The translations under genes and the position numbers were made by a program. The notes under the pieces are model-generated. The model was not told the DNA's origin and did no database searches. It was given only the letters and a program-made list of their open reading frames with translations. 64,000 nt of DNA from Prunella strophiata (taxonomy: Eukaryota > Chordata > Aves > Passeriformes > Prunellidae). Positions 1 to 11,728 of the stretch are shown here, in pieces (positions within the stretch are counted from its first letter, which is position 1; the number at the start of each line of letters is the position of its first letter). The stretch is from positions 16,421,892 through 16,485,891 of the forward strand of contig JAZBQD010000001.1 in the NCBI GenBank assembly GCA_036583965.1, in the 5' to 3' direction.

Positions 1-3000
1 GCTGTGATCAGACAGAAGTGCTGCACTCACTTTTTTCTCCTTTCTTTTTGAAGTGTTGGGCAAATATCTGCAATACAAAAGGGGCAAATACAAAATTCAA
101 CTTCTGCTGACACAAATTATTTTAAAGGTTGCTTTCATACGTGGTCAGGGATGGCAAGACTGCAATGCTCTTGGTGTGTGAGGTCCAGAGGAGGAAGAAA
201 AAGTGAATTCACTTCAAAACCCAAGCAAATACTCAGTGGAATATTTTGGCAACTCTTCACCAGGTCTAGTCTGCATCACATTTTTAATCTGTGTCCACTT
301 TCTCATTGCCAAGCCAGTGAGACAATCCTGCTGTCTGCAGTATTGTCCAGAAAGGACAACATCTTTGTAATGCAGAATTTGGAAGGGGATTAAACAAACA
401 AAAACCCCTCAGAATTAGTTGCCAATGGTTAGAAGTGATTTGTTTATATTTTTTTTCTCCTCCTTGGGACAGTTTTGGCTTGAGCACTGTCTGCATCAGT
501 ATGGAGATGGCCCCAGACAGGTAACTCAGACCCATCCTGCTGAATGTAAAATTAGTTTTGTGTTAAATTCATGAAGCCCATGGTCCATTGAAATAGTACT
601 GCTGAGAAAGAATAAGCAAAATATGTAAATGGAGCACACTTTAGCAAATAATTTACAGTATGATCAGGAGTGACTGAGAGTTAACAGGAGATAATAATTG
701 CCCTTCTGCACTAAAACATGCTTTCTCCCTCTCCTCATCCTCATGGTTTTGATTACCTTAGGATAAACAGATTCTTCAGTAGGAGATAAACTAAGGACAA
801 CACCTTCAAGTTGGGAGTCTGGTTTATATCCTTAACCAGTGAGTTTGGCAACTACACTTTGTTATTTATAGTCCCCTGATTCCAGTTTGCATGCCAGGAT
901 ATAAAAAAATCCCAACCAAAAAACCACATATATCAAAAAGCTTGTCAATACTGTGGTGATTGCAGTCATGGCTAAATAACTTTGGATGCCTCTTTAAACC
1001 CCCAAAAGTCCTCACTGGAGTTCCTTTGTTGCTGCTGGCAGAGGAGGGTGCTTCATCCACTGGATCCTTTTAGACTTCTGAGGTTGCTGACATTCTCACT
1101 GCATTCTGTGCCAAGTTTGTATTACTATATCTGCAACTTTAAAAAAAAATGGTTTTAGGCATCCAGATATCCTGCTGGTCATATGTGCAATTTGGAAGGT
1201 AAACATCCAATAAGAATAGCTTCTTTAAAGGCAGCTCCAGTCAGTTTGCATTCATTTAGGGGTATTTTGCATGTACCTCTTAGATCCTCAATGTCAAAAC
1301 TACATTTTTTAATACATTCATTTTCTTCTTTATCTAAAACAAAATACAAAATGAAGAGCCAGTCTTTTCTGACACAAACAAGAAGCTGCTGGGCTGTGTA
1401 TGGAGATTACTTCTACCCCAAGAAGGCAATTACTCCAGGCACTTAATTCCACCCTTATCAATTAACTCCTTTGATGGAAGGAATTTTATCTAGTGGAAAG
1501 TTGGACAGAGATCTGGTCTGAAAACTTCCAGCATTTTGCCAATGAACTCGTTGCAGGGACACTACTGTGTATATCCAAGGTCTCCAACTATTTAAACCTT
1601 AAGAACTCCTCCAACCAAGTATAAATAAAACACAACAAAAACTGACCAGCAAGTTTACAAATCACACTGATGGAGTAACCCCTCATCCATTGAACAACTC
1701 ACCCAAAATCTTTCTTTACCACATGTTTTTCTTTAAGTCTCATTAGGGGATCTGAGAAGAAATCAAATTTCTCTTCTAGAGCAAGTCATTGCTCAGACAT
1801 GCCAGTAATGACAAGGATGTTGTGGTAGTACATGGAGCTCATCAGAACCCTTCAAGTAGCATTGGAAAAAAAGAAAACCAGGAGGTTTTTGGGCTCTATC
1901 TGCAAAGCTCAGGGACAGATGTGCCAGCAGCAGATGATATTGGTCAGAGAAGGCTGAACACGAGTGGGTTCTTTTCATTGCCTGCCAAAGCAGAGCAGCC
2001 TTGGAATGTTCCTGTAGGAAGGGGAAGAATTAGAAATGTCTCTCTGAATCCTGCTGCTTCCAGCTGCTCCTCAGACTTTTGACTTCAAACTACAATCCAG
2101 CTGCTGGTATTTTCATTCCAATTAAGTTCTGAGTGTTTTTTAAACAAAATATTTTCATAGACCGACTATTAAACGATTTCATCATGATCTGATTTCAAAC
2201 AACAAATGCTTACTGAACTGCAGAGACCGAGCCTGAGAGATGAAGAAACGTGTTTTTGGAGATTATAAAAATGCTAAAAGGATTTAACTTGGCAAGCAGA
2301 GGCCTGAGAGCTCAGTTTGACTCAAGGGATGCCAAAGTATTGAGGGCTGTGGTAAACAGTAACCCAGACCTCCATAAGCTGTCCATTAATAAGGGACCTG
2401 AGGGACACATTATGAAATTAACAATCAGAAAATTTAAAACAAATCCAAAACCCAGCTGAGTGTCTGCAATGTCCAGGTTATATGGTCAATGCAGTAGCTG
2501 TCCTTAGAAGATCATCTTGCAGAGAGCCTGGAAGTGAGATTTTGTGTTCTGAAGTCAAAGTGAGATGCATTTTTTAGGAGGTAAAGTAGGAACTAGTAAC
2601 ACCAGGATGAGAGCTGCTTGCTGCTGAAGCTAGTGCTGATGTGGGTCTGGCACACGTGTCTTGGGGAGCTTTAACAAGGATGGGGTTCCCTTTTGGGGAA
2701 AAAAAGAACAAATGAGGGGGAGCACATTTTCCCCCATCAGCTGCTTCTCCCCCTGCTGCTGCTGCAGGCAGAGCAGCTCTGCTGGGTGGTTCTGCAGCAA
2801 GAAGTAGAGAAAGTGTTCAGAGAGAGAAGATAAACCTTACAAGCAACAATCCTGTCCAGGAGCTGGATTTTGAGCTTGCAGGCCCTTTCTCCAAAGCCTC
2901 CCAGCAGCCCTTCTGGAGGCAGCAAACTGCTCTGGGCATGGAGCACCAGGAGCAGCAGCTGCTGCACTCCATGGTCCACGACTCTGGTCCAGAACTGGAT

Positions 3001-4016
3001 CTCAACCAGCAAAGCACCTGGCACAAGGTGAAGGCTCAGCACCTCACAGGGTCACTGCAGGATTGCAGAGAATCCAACACTTCTCTATCAGTCATGGGGA
3101 AAGCATCACAGCCTAGATTCTGCAGCCATTCCATCACCAGGAGAACGCTGCTGGTTGTTTCCAAAGCAGTGTGCTTGAAAAATTCAAGCATTGCACCCTC
3201 CTCACCTCTCTAGGAACAACATAAAGTGAGGATTTAGAGATGGAGACAACTTCTCCACCACTTTAGCCTGAAACCATAAGAAACTCAATCATATGGCTCC
3301 TAGCAAAAGGCCTGCTTTTAATGTACATCAAATGTTCTTAAACTCTGCTGAGAGAAACCCTTGTTCCTTTTTTAATGGTGAGTCTGGAGCACTGGCTCCA
3401 TAGCAGAATCAGAAGAGAAGTAGTTCAGATAAAGGATGTGTTTGTAAGGAAAAATAAAGATACAAAAATAGGCAACTGGCCTTTGTTGACTATCAAGCAC
3501 AGAAATAGGTGCCAGGAACACCAAAAGATTTATGGTGACCTAATATATAGATCAAGTAGAAGGACAAAAACTTATTTTTTAAAAAAAGTTTGCTTATTGC
3601 TATGGAAGTTGATTCCCTTCTTTTTCTCCACTGTTGGAAAACTGTCAGGATTTTCTCCACTGGGTAAAGAAGGCCATGGGACATTGCAGCTTCCCAAATG
3701 TGTATAGGAAAATATTTCCTTTTTTGTAAGAATCAACCCAATATGTGAACTGCACAGGAGCACAGGCACCAGTACTTGAGTGTCTTTCTCCTTTCATATT
3801 ATATGAGGAGCATATAGTAATTAACATATGTTTCTAGTAGCAACAGATATAACAAAAATATTGACATTTGTTAATGTGTGCAAGCTCAAGGAATACCAAG
3901 CATTTCTCCTCAAAAGACATACAATGGATGGAAGAATAAAAATTTACCTTTTCTTTTGTTTCATTACCTGTATATCACAGCTGCTTTGAAGAAAAAGGAT
4001 GGCTACAAAGAACAAC

Positions 4017-4036
4017 AAATAAATAAATAAATAAAT
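4017..4036 (+). repeat. (AAAT)5 microsatellite
   Basis: Five perfect AAAT units in the 3' flank. No function suggested. Confidence 0.9.
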
Positions 4037-5242
4037 AAGTGAAATTAAGCTGCTTCTGGTTGATGACAGTTTCTGGTGGACTAAGGCTGTCCATAGCAAC
4101 ACAGTGGAAATCAAGAACTCCAGAGCTGTTTAAGAAAGGGTTTACAAATCCAACAGGCAACTCTGTCATGTTTGCATTGTATCTTTGCTGTTAATTAATG
4201 AAGTGGGACTGTTCCCCCTGAAAAGGAGCATGCTGTTCATGTCTGCTGTGCCTCTCAGAGCAAAAGCAGACACTGAGACTGCAGAAAGCACACAGATTTA
4301 GTGACTTACCACTCTGTCATCTGCTGCTCCTTTTACCCTTATTTCTACCCCAGGACTGAAAGTAAACCCCTACAAGCTTCTCTTCCCCTTGGCTCTTTTT
4401 TTTAAAAATTCATTTAGAACCTTTGAGGGTATATTTTGAGAGGCTGGAAACACCCAGGAAAAACAAGAATCTTTCCTTTGTTTTCACTCCAGGCCTCTCA
4501 AAGCCCCAGCTCCAGTGACGTCTGAAAAGGATTTCATGAGCAGGATCAGGGAGCTTCAGCCCAGCTGATTGATTGTGTTTAATTGCCTTTTGGTTCCATC
4601 CACCCAGAGCCATAAATCTGCTGTGTGTCAAACAGAGGGAGGAGATTAATGGGGCAGTGGCTGTCTAGTCAGGTTACAAAGAAATCTCAATACAAATACA
4701 GTTTTTTTCTTTTTTTTTTACAAGAAATCCCAGTCTCAAATACAAAATATGGCTGTTTGAGGATGTGTGGTTTTTAAACTACTGATGTGATGAGGGCAGG
4801 GGGTGCTGGGGGCTCCAGCAGCACAGACAAGAAATGTGGCACCAGGAAAAATGAGAGGTTTTTGCCTCTTCCCTCCTCATCTGCCTGCAGTGAGTGAAAC
4901 AAGGCCAAAGGAAAACCACAGCAGATTTTTCCTCCTTTTTTATTGCAACCCCAGGAATAGAAGGAGCTCTGCACACACACACTGAGGGACTGAGGAGCAA
5001 ACTGACACAGGCAGAGAAGCAGGGGTGGCAGGATCCCAGTCTGCATCCAGGGGACATCCTTCATGTCTAGGGCTATGCAAGAGGGGCCAGGCATGAAATT
5101 CTGGGGGATTTTAAGACTTTCTGGAACCATCCTGAACCTGTTGTTTCCCTAACATTGAGCCAGATGAGGATCCAGAGTAGTTGTCAACAATTGAAGCAAA
5201 AAGTCAAATGAGGGGGAAACAAAGCACTGCCAGACACTAAGG

Positions 5243-5262
5243 AAAAAAAAAAAAAAAAAAAA
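5243..5262 (+). repeat. A20 homopolymer
   Basis: Twenty consecutive A in the 3' flank, followed by CCCAG. Prone to length error. Confidence 0.85.
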
Positions 5263-7149
5263 CCCAGAAAACCCCACTACTTTTAACTCACAATAATAAC
5301 ATTTTTCCTTTTTTTATCATTTTACCATTTTAATCTGGTTAGTAACATTTTTACTGACCCTCTCAGAACCCTGTCATGATTATGTCTGTTGTGTGATTAC
5401 TGAACATTTATATAGCATTAGTCTCCTGGTTTAAAAACCTGCAAACAGGTTTTTTAATTTCTTTACAGAATTTCTTGTACAGACCTAGTGTGCATACATA
5501 GGTAGAAATAAATATAATATTTTTAGTGAAAAATACAACAAAAGGGCTACTTGACTCTACAGAACAAATCAATAGATTATGTTTCATTGACCAGTTGATA
5601 AATAAATATTACAACTCCACTGACATGACTGAAGTCTTGGATTACATCAGCTGAAGAAGCCCCACCATTTGTTATAACAGCTGTCAGGGAACAAGTCTTG
5701 GAAATTGTAAAGGAGAGAGAAAACACCAATTTGAAAAAATATATAGGCAAATTTTTACTACTTACAGTTCCCAGCAGAAACCCAAACGTTTGGGGGTTTT
5801 TCTCAATTCTCTGACCTGAAAAATGTAAACACTTTTTAAAAAGAAACTTACTGAAAATAACTGAAATAGACTCAAGAAAATTGATAAGAACAGGGAGTCT
5901 TCATGAAAAAAAAAAGCTTCAGCTTTGTCACTGCAGGCCAGGATTTCTCCAGGAGTTTTTGTGGTGGTGGAAAACGATTCTCAAGTACTTTTGGCACCCA
6001 GGAATTGACATATGACCCTTGAAACTTACTGAATTTGGTACTCAGCAGCCAATTTGTGCATCTCTGTGCCAACAAATTTTTGGAATAGCAAGTCCTGCAT
6101 GCTGCTGAGAAACCCTAAATAAATTATAGTTGCGCCAGGGAAACACATCTAGACAAAACATTGCACCTTGCCACCTGCTCTCAGGTGTCTTTAAAACAGT
6201 TTTTGGGAGTATTGATTTCTTCCCCCCATGAATTGTATTTCCAGCATAATGGGCCATGATTTCCCCAGACAGCAGGGACACCAGGGCTCCTGTTTGCTGG
6301 CCTCTTTCTCTGCTCTCAGACAATTCAGAGATGCCCCAGCAGGAGAGATGAGCTGCTCCCTGTCACAGAGAATTATTAGTCCCCCCTGGAAATAAGGATT
6401 TTGGAAAAGCTTTCCCAGTAATTCACTATTTCAGGGAGAACAGCCTGGTCCCAGCACCCAGGGCTGGGCAAGGGAAATGGGACCAAGTCCCTCACAAATC
6501 ATCCCAAAAACCATCTTGGCCCCTGGCCTCACTCACAGCCTCTGGTTCCAGGGGTCAAATGCTGGAGAATCAGGGTAAAAAAAACATCAAAATATTGGTT
6601 GACAGTCTGAGTAATACGGAAATCATTGATCCTTCAAAGTGTATTCTTCAAGGAAATCTAATCTTCAGCCTGAACTGGAAATAAAACATTCAAAAAGCAA
6701 AATTATTTGTGGTACCTGGATGTCACTTAGAATTAGTCTCTTCTGGTTTGACAAAATCTAAATACTCCATTTCTTACTTTGAATTTATATGCCATTGTCT
6801 GCTATTAAATAGCTGCAACATAAAATGGCTTCATTTCCTTCTGACTCTTTTATAATTCTGATAAAGTCAAAATACTCCATCTTCAGCAGGGCACTCTCTC
6901 TCTAGAAAGCTTCTGACAAAACACTGCACAGGAATCCAATCTCAACATTTTTGGCCAGCTGTGATAATCACAAACAAGCCAGGACCTGACATTTAACATC
7001 CTTAATAGAGGGGGATCTCTCTTGTTAAACGCATCACTAAATTGAATTTACTGAACAATACATCCCACTGACAGCCTCCACATGTGCCAGCACAGCTTTC
7101 CAGGACTCTGCTGCAGATCTGGGTTACCTTTGGCCAACAGCACAGATTT

Positions 7150-7440
7150 GCAAAATCACAAAGTTTCAGCTGGAAAGGACCCTGGAGATCATCTTGGCCA
7201 ACCTTGTGATGAAAGCAGGGCCTTAGATGAGGTTATCCACGGCCCTGGCAAGCAAAATTCTTGAATATCTACAGCCAGGAAGATTCCACTGCTTCTCCAG
7301 GCAGTTCATCCCAGTGTCCAAGTGGTCCCAAAGTGAAGAAATCACTTCTAAAATTTAGATAGAAATACCCTGAAGCAACTGGTACCTCTTCCCCCTGTTC
7401 TCTCAGCACTGTCTCCATCTTCTCTCTCCTCTAGGAGCCC
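7150..7440 (-). mobile_element. CR1 LINE 3' end, degraded, minus strand
   Basis: The + strand reads as the reverse complement of a CR1 tail: AGCTGGAAAGGACCCTGGAG, ATCATCTTGGCCAACC, then the matches for the upstream part (TCTCCAGGCAGTTCATCCCA, AGTGAAGAAAT). CR1 is a non-LTR retroposon whose 5'-truncated copies are the main repeat of bird genomes. There is no reading frame left. Confidence 0.75.
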
Positions 7441-9511
7441 TACAGAAAAGCTGGTTAGCAGGTAAATCTAATAAAAACAAATAAAAAAGAAGACTTGCTC
7501 CACAGAATCTGTTGCATTTAAGCTGCTTGTAACATTCAGGACTCGTGGCAACAAAGGAGTACAGACATTTTCACAGGCAGTCTTTCCAAGAACAAACTGC
7601 TGGAGGCACCTTTTGCTTCATCCCAACAACATTATTACATTTACTGTGGAAAAATCAATTAATTTTTCCCTAATTATTAGATCAAATTATGGAACTACAG
7701 AACTTCCTGATTACAGAATGGACAGATGACCTTTCAAAACCAGGTGTTGGTTGACTTTTTTTCCCCTTTCCTGTGGCTGAGAAATTTTTTTATGAATAGC
7801 AACTATTTATTTCTCTTTTTTTCCTTTTTTTTTTTACTCAAGTATGTTTGACTGCTTAAAAAAAAATGTAAATAAAACTAAAAGCATATTAACGTTCCCA
7901 GGACTTGTCTTCTTACAATATTTTGCTTTTCTTAAACAGACATACACTTAAAATTTCCTGGACTACAGAAAAATCTCTAAAATAAAACACTGGTACTAAC
8001 CTGCTCTTGGTTTAATTTATCACCTTGAGATCACAGAAGCTTTCACTAAAATGATGTTCTCCAAACCTCAGGGTTCTGTGGTGCTTTTTTCTCAAGGACT
8101 GGACATGAAAATTGCTACACTCTGCACTCAGCTTTGCTAATCTTGCTTCCAGAAATAAAACAGTCAATTTATTTGTCTTTAGACATATTTGAAACTCATA
8201 ACACAGCTGAACTCTTTTGTAAAGGAAAAATGTACCAGATATTGGATGGTATAACATCAACAGAAAAAAAGAACAAGCTATATTCTTATCTGATGCATAC
8301 AGCCTGTGCTACTTGGTATATTATAGCAAAAATTGCAGTCTTGTCTGATATATATCACCCCTGCTTTTGCTAAATTACAGTAAAAAAGTGGAAACCCTTC
8401 AAAACAGGCAATATCAACTTGTTTATGGATTTGAGCTGTAACAAACCTGATTTCTACATTATTTTCCCATGTATTACACAGTTGATTCAAATCAATACCT
8501 AAAGGAGGGACAAAAACCAAGGAGGTGCTGAAGGGCACTGATTACACACAGAACACACCTCTCATTATCCACATAATGTAAATCCACTTCCTGACCAAAT
8601 GCACTCTCCATCCCTGCTCCCATTAATGGCAACTGTACTTTCAGATGAAACAGCAATCCCAAATCCTCAAGCCTTCTACTCATGAATGATCCAAAGGCAG
8701 GGTTTCCCCCTTAAACAAATTTCAGTGACAGATTTTTTTTCTGCTGCCTACTTTCCTCTTGCAGCTCCACACACAGAGGATGTTCAAGTCTTCAGATAGC
8801 AGGAAAGAATAAAACTTAATCCAGGGATTTCAGTGTAAAATTATGAAAATGGCATAATAGACTTCAGATGACATTTGTGGAACTGTGCAATACCTCCAAG
8901 GTGCAAATCTAACTCTCTGGGAGCTAAAAAATGAGCATAGAAAACAAAAAACAAAAAACAAAATCAGGGCAACAAATAAATTTACATTAATTAACACACC
9001 TTTCCACCACATTTCTGCGCGTTTTCACCCTGTTATTTTAAAAAGGTACCAAAGCAGTAGAGATGCACTTAAATCCATTTCAATACAAGCAGAGCAAGAT
9101 TCAAGATCCTCTGAGAGCTTTTAAAAAAATCTTAAAACCAGACATGTGTCATTACAAGCATTGTGGTTTCTGTCACAGTGGCCACTGTTGCTGTGATTGT
9201 AATAGAGGTTGTGGGGAAAGGGAATGATGGTTTCCAGTGGAGTCAGTGGGAATTCTCCAATCAGATAATTCTCAATTGAAAACCACCAGTTTTTAACAGG
9301 AACTTTTTTAGAAAGTTTCTTGGTTGGCATGGGGTTTTCAGTCAGAGTAGGAAGAGGCAGAAAGGAACCCAGGAACATTTTGGTGTCTGGAGCACTCCCA
9401 GAGCTCGTGGTGAAGAGCACATCCAACATCCCTCTCCAGGATAACCTGCAGCAATGTGACCAGAAAGTTCTGCCTCAAGCACAGGCTGTTGTGGGGTGTC
9501 TTCCTTCTGCT

Positions 9512-9519
<8 letters not shown>

Positions 9520-9561
<42 letters not shown>
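9520..9561 (+). repeat. A42 homopolymer followed by GAAAAAAAG
   Basis: Forty-two consecutive A, much longer than any other tract here. It may be an expanded microsatellite or the tail of a retroposed copy. The sequence upstream is not recognised. Confidence 0.85.
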
Positions 9562-9563
<2 letters not shown>

Positions 9564-9994
9564 AAAAAAGTACAACAGAAAACTTTTAAACTCTTGCCAT
9601 GGTGCCAAACTCTTTCCCTCTTTCCATCTGTTATGATTTTTTCTTAAATCTCCCATGCAAATGGTCCTCCAGCCTCCCCTGAATGAATCAGAAACCTCAC
9701 TAATTAAAGGATACAGCCTAAATAAAAAGAGAACATACTTTGGGTCTACATTATGAACACTTCAAGCCATTTTCCACCAAAGTCTGTACATATGTTTACT
9801 CAAATAACCCATGCTATTCATAAATAGACATTTTAAAAGACAGAGGGAAAAGCATTATTCCTGAAAGGATTGCTCTGTAATATAGGATCTATGATAAGGT
9901 CTAAAGGAAGCTTTTCTGGATGTGTTCCATCACTTGATGTTCAGGAAACCATTTTGTATGACACAAAGGATTAGGAAAAATAAGCTGCATGACA

Positions 9995-10000
9995 TTTATT
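9995..10000 (-). terminator. FGFR2: Distal poly(A) signal AATAAA
   Basis: Minus strand reads ACAAAATAAATGTCATGC followed by a T-rich stretch (TTATTTTTCC), the layout of a cleavage and polyadenylation site. The context resembles the end of the human FGFR2 mRNA as I remember it. It is the best candidate for the main 3' end. Confidence 0.65.
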
Positions 10001-10033
10001 TTGTAATTTTAACATTAATATCTGTAGAAACAT

Positions 10034-10039
10034 TTTATT
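10034..10039 (-). terminator. FGFR2: Proximal poly(A) signal AATAAA
   Basis: Minus strand reads GACAATAAAATGTTTC, 39 bases upstream of the distal signal. The two could be used together or one could be passive. The sequence alone does not decide. Confidence 0.5.
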
Positions 10040-10591
10040 GTCAGTACAAAAGTTAACAGATTTTAATACTTATTTTACCCAATTAAAAAATTATTTTAAA
10101 AAAACCAAAAACAAAACAAACACACCACCACATAAAACAGTGAAATTTGCATTCATATTCCATGGTCATATCAATGTGAGTGTTCTGAAAGTAAAAATAC
10201 AAGATTCTGTAAAAAAGATGCAAACAACAGTGATATTCTAGCAGAGGCCAGTGCTACACCTACTGTTATGGAATGGTTCAGAAGGAAATACTGGAGTCAG
10301 CATGAATTAATCCCCTAAAAAGATGCTGATATTCCTATGGCAAGCTGTCATTATAAACAACTTCTCTCTTTTTAACTTAAGTTACAATAGAGGGATAAAG
10401 GCAAAAGATCCAGGCCAAAATGTCTGGAACCTATTATCCAACTGAGGCAAGAGAATTGTAGATAATTTGATGCATGTGCAACTCAGGGTAGAAGCTCAGC
10501 TCCTTTTAGAGGAGTCTGTTCTGCTGTGGTTATAGACCAACTCATGTCTTTCCTTACTTTAAGAACCTTCTTCAAAATTTCCTTTCTTTTC

Positions 10592-10608
10592 TTTTTTTTT
10601 TTTTTTTT
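10592..10608 (+). repeat. T17 run (A17 in the FGFR2 3' UTR)
   Basis: Homopolymer inside the 3' UTR; in the transcript it is an internal A17 stretch. Confidence 0.85.
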
Positions 10609-11563
10609 GGCATGGAACAACTCTGCTTTTTGGACCTTATAAGAAGAAGACTTTCTTGTTAAAGGATTTGGTTTTGATAAGAATAATAATCTGACACTGC
10701 AGTTTTTAAACACAAATAAATCAAAAGTTTAATTCCCCCAAATTAGTTATATACTGTAAATATTTCTTTTCTTAAAGATCTGAAAACTAGTAAAGTCTGA
10801 GCAATATATCTACTAGTCCTCTGTGCTGCCTGCATAGAAATGCCATTTAAATTACAAAAACACAACAACCCTATAAACGATTAACTGTTTTGTACATTAC
10901 CAATTAGTTAATAAATTAATGATATACCATTTTCCCTGAAAGCAAAGTATTTTCCACCTTTGGATGGTGAAAATTAAGAAATTCTGTGTAAGAACAGCAT
11001 TTAGCAAATAGCTGTTAAAAAAGAGACTAATTTGCTAGGTGGATTGGGACATCCATTTTTTAAATCAATACAAAAAATAATTCATTGTAAATATATATAA
11101 TATATATTTATACATATTTTTGAATATATTTACATACATCCAGCACCTATATACTGCATTTGTGCTCTGTAAGTGTGTGCCAACATATATTTTCTCCAAA
11201 TATTACAAAATAAACAAGAAAGGCAGACCCAGAGTTTGCCTCAAGTCCAACTGGTCCATTGTACAAACAAAGTCTGCTGCAGCTCACAGGAAGCCAGCAA
11301 ATTGATAGCAATGGGTATCTAGACACAGCTCATAAACATTCTTCTTTCTTGGGAACATCTGAAAGCTGCAAGTGATGAGAATCTTTATGTAGGTTCTGAC
11401 CGCTTTCCTCCAAATTGGTTTTTTTTTTTTTCCTTTTTCTTCTCTCTCTCTTTTTTTTTTTCCGTATTTCCTATATACAAGCAGGAACATGAAGGTCCTG
11501 GAGGAAAGCTTTTGCTTGGCATACATTAGGTAGCTTGATGCTCTGGCCTCTTTGCTCCTCTTT

Positions 11564-11728
11564 TCATGTTTTCACACTCCCGTTCATGTGCTGGTACTTG
11601 GGGAGACAAGGTTCGTAAGGCATCGGGTCAGGGGAGAACACGGAGTCGTCCCCCGAGGAACACGAGCTCCTCGTGTCAGGGTAGCTGGGTGAATACTGTT
11701 CCAGAGGTCCACTGAGGTCCAGATACTC
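11564..11728 (-). CDS. FGFR2: FGFR2 last coding exon: C-terminal tail and stop
   Basis: The coding part is 165 bp including TGA. The acceptor is CTTGCCACAG/GAGTAT. It encodes [18 protein letters not shown], then [41 protein letters not shown] is the PLC-gamma SH2 docking site (Tyr769 in human numbering). The serine- and proline-rich tail carries the full-length isoform end. Compared with the human tail as I remember it, changes are SGPLEQ for SQPLEQ and PKYQHMNG for PQYPHING. The tail is not truncated. Confidence 0.97.
   Translation of the reverse strand, partial: EYLDLSGPLEQYSPSYPDTRSSCSSGDDSVFSPDPMPYEPCLPKYQHMNGSVKT

Larger units (their letters stand above)
1..9974. other. 3' flanking DNA, no gene recognised
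   Basis: This lies downstream of FGFR2. Open frames are all short (under about 120 codons), without domain-like sequence or splice support, and are taken as chance. It holds a minus-strand CR1 tail (7150-7440), an (AAAT)5 microsatellite (4017-4036), an A20 run (5243-5262) and an A42 run (9520-9561). In human, the region 3' of FGFR2 is a large gene-poor interval, which agrees with finding nothing here. Confidence 0.6.
9975..11563 (-). other. FGFR2: FGFR2 3' untranslated region
   Basis: About 1.6 kb follows the stop codon before a run of AATAAA signals, a length that agrees with my memory of the human 3' UTR. It is very AT-rich, with TATATATTTATA-type stretches near 11090-11135. A TGTAAATA (minus strand, 11127-11134) fits a Pumilio site. 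There are long A tracts in the transcript sense near 10592-10608 and 11420-11461. The lower boundary is inferred from the distal signal, not seen directly. Confidence 0.75.

Noticed and set aside
1..9974. A second gene downstream of FGFR2
   Set aside because: No exon-like blocks with splice sites or known protein sequence are found on either strand.
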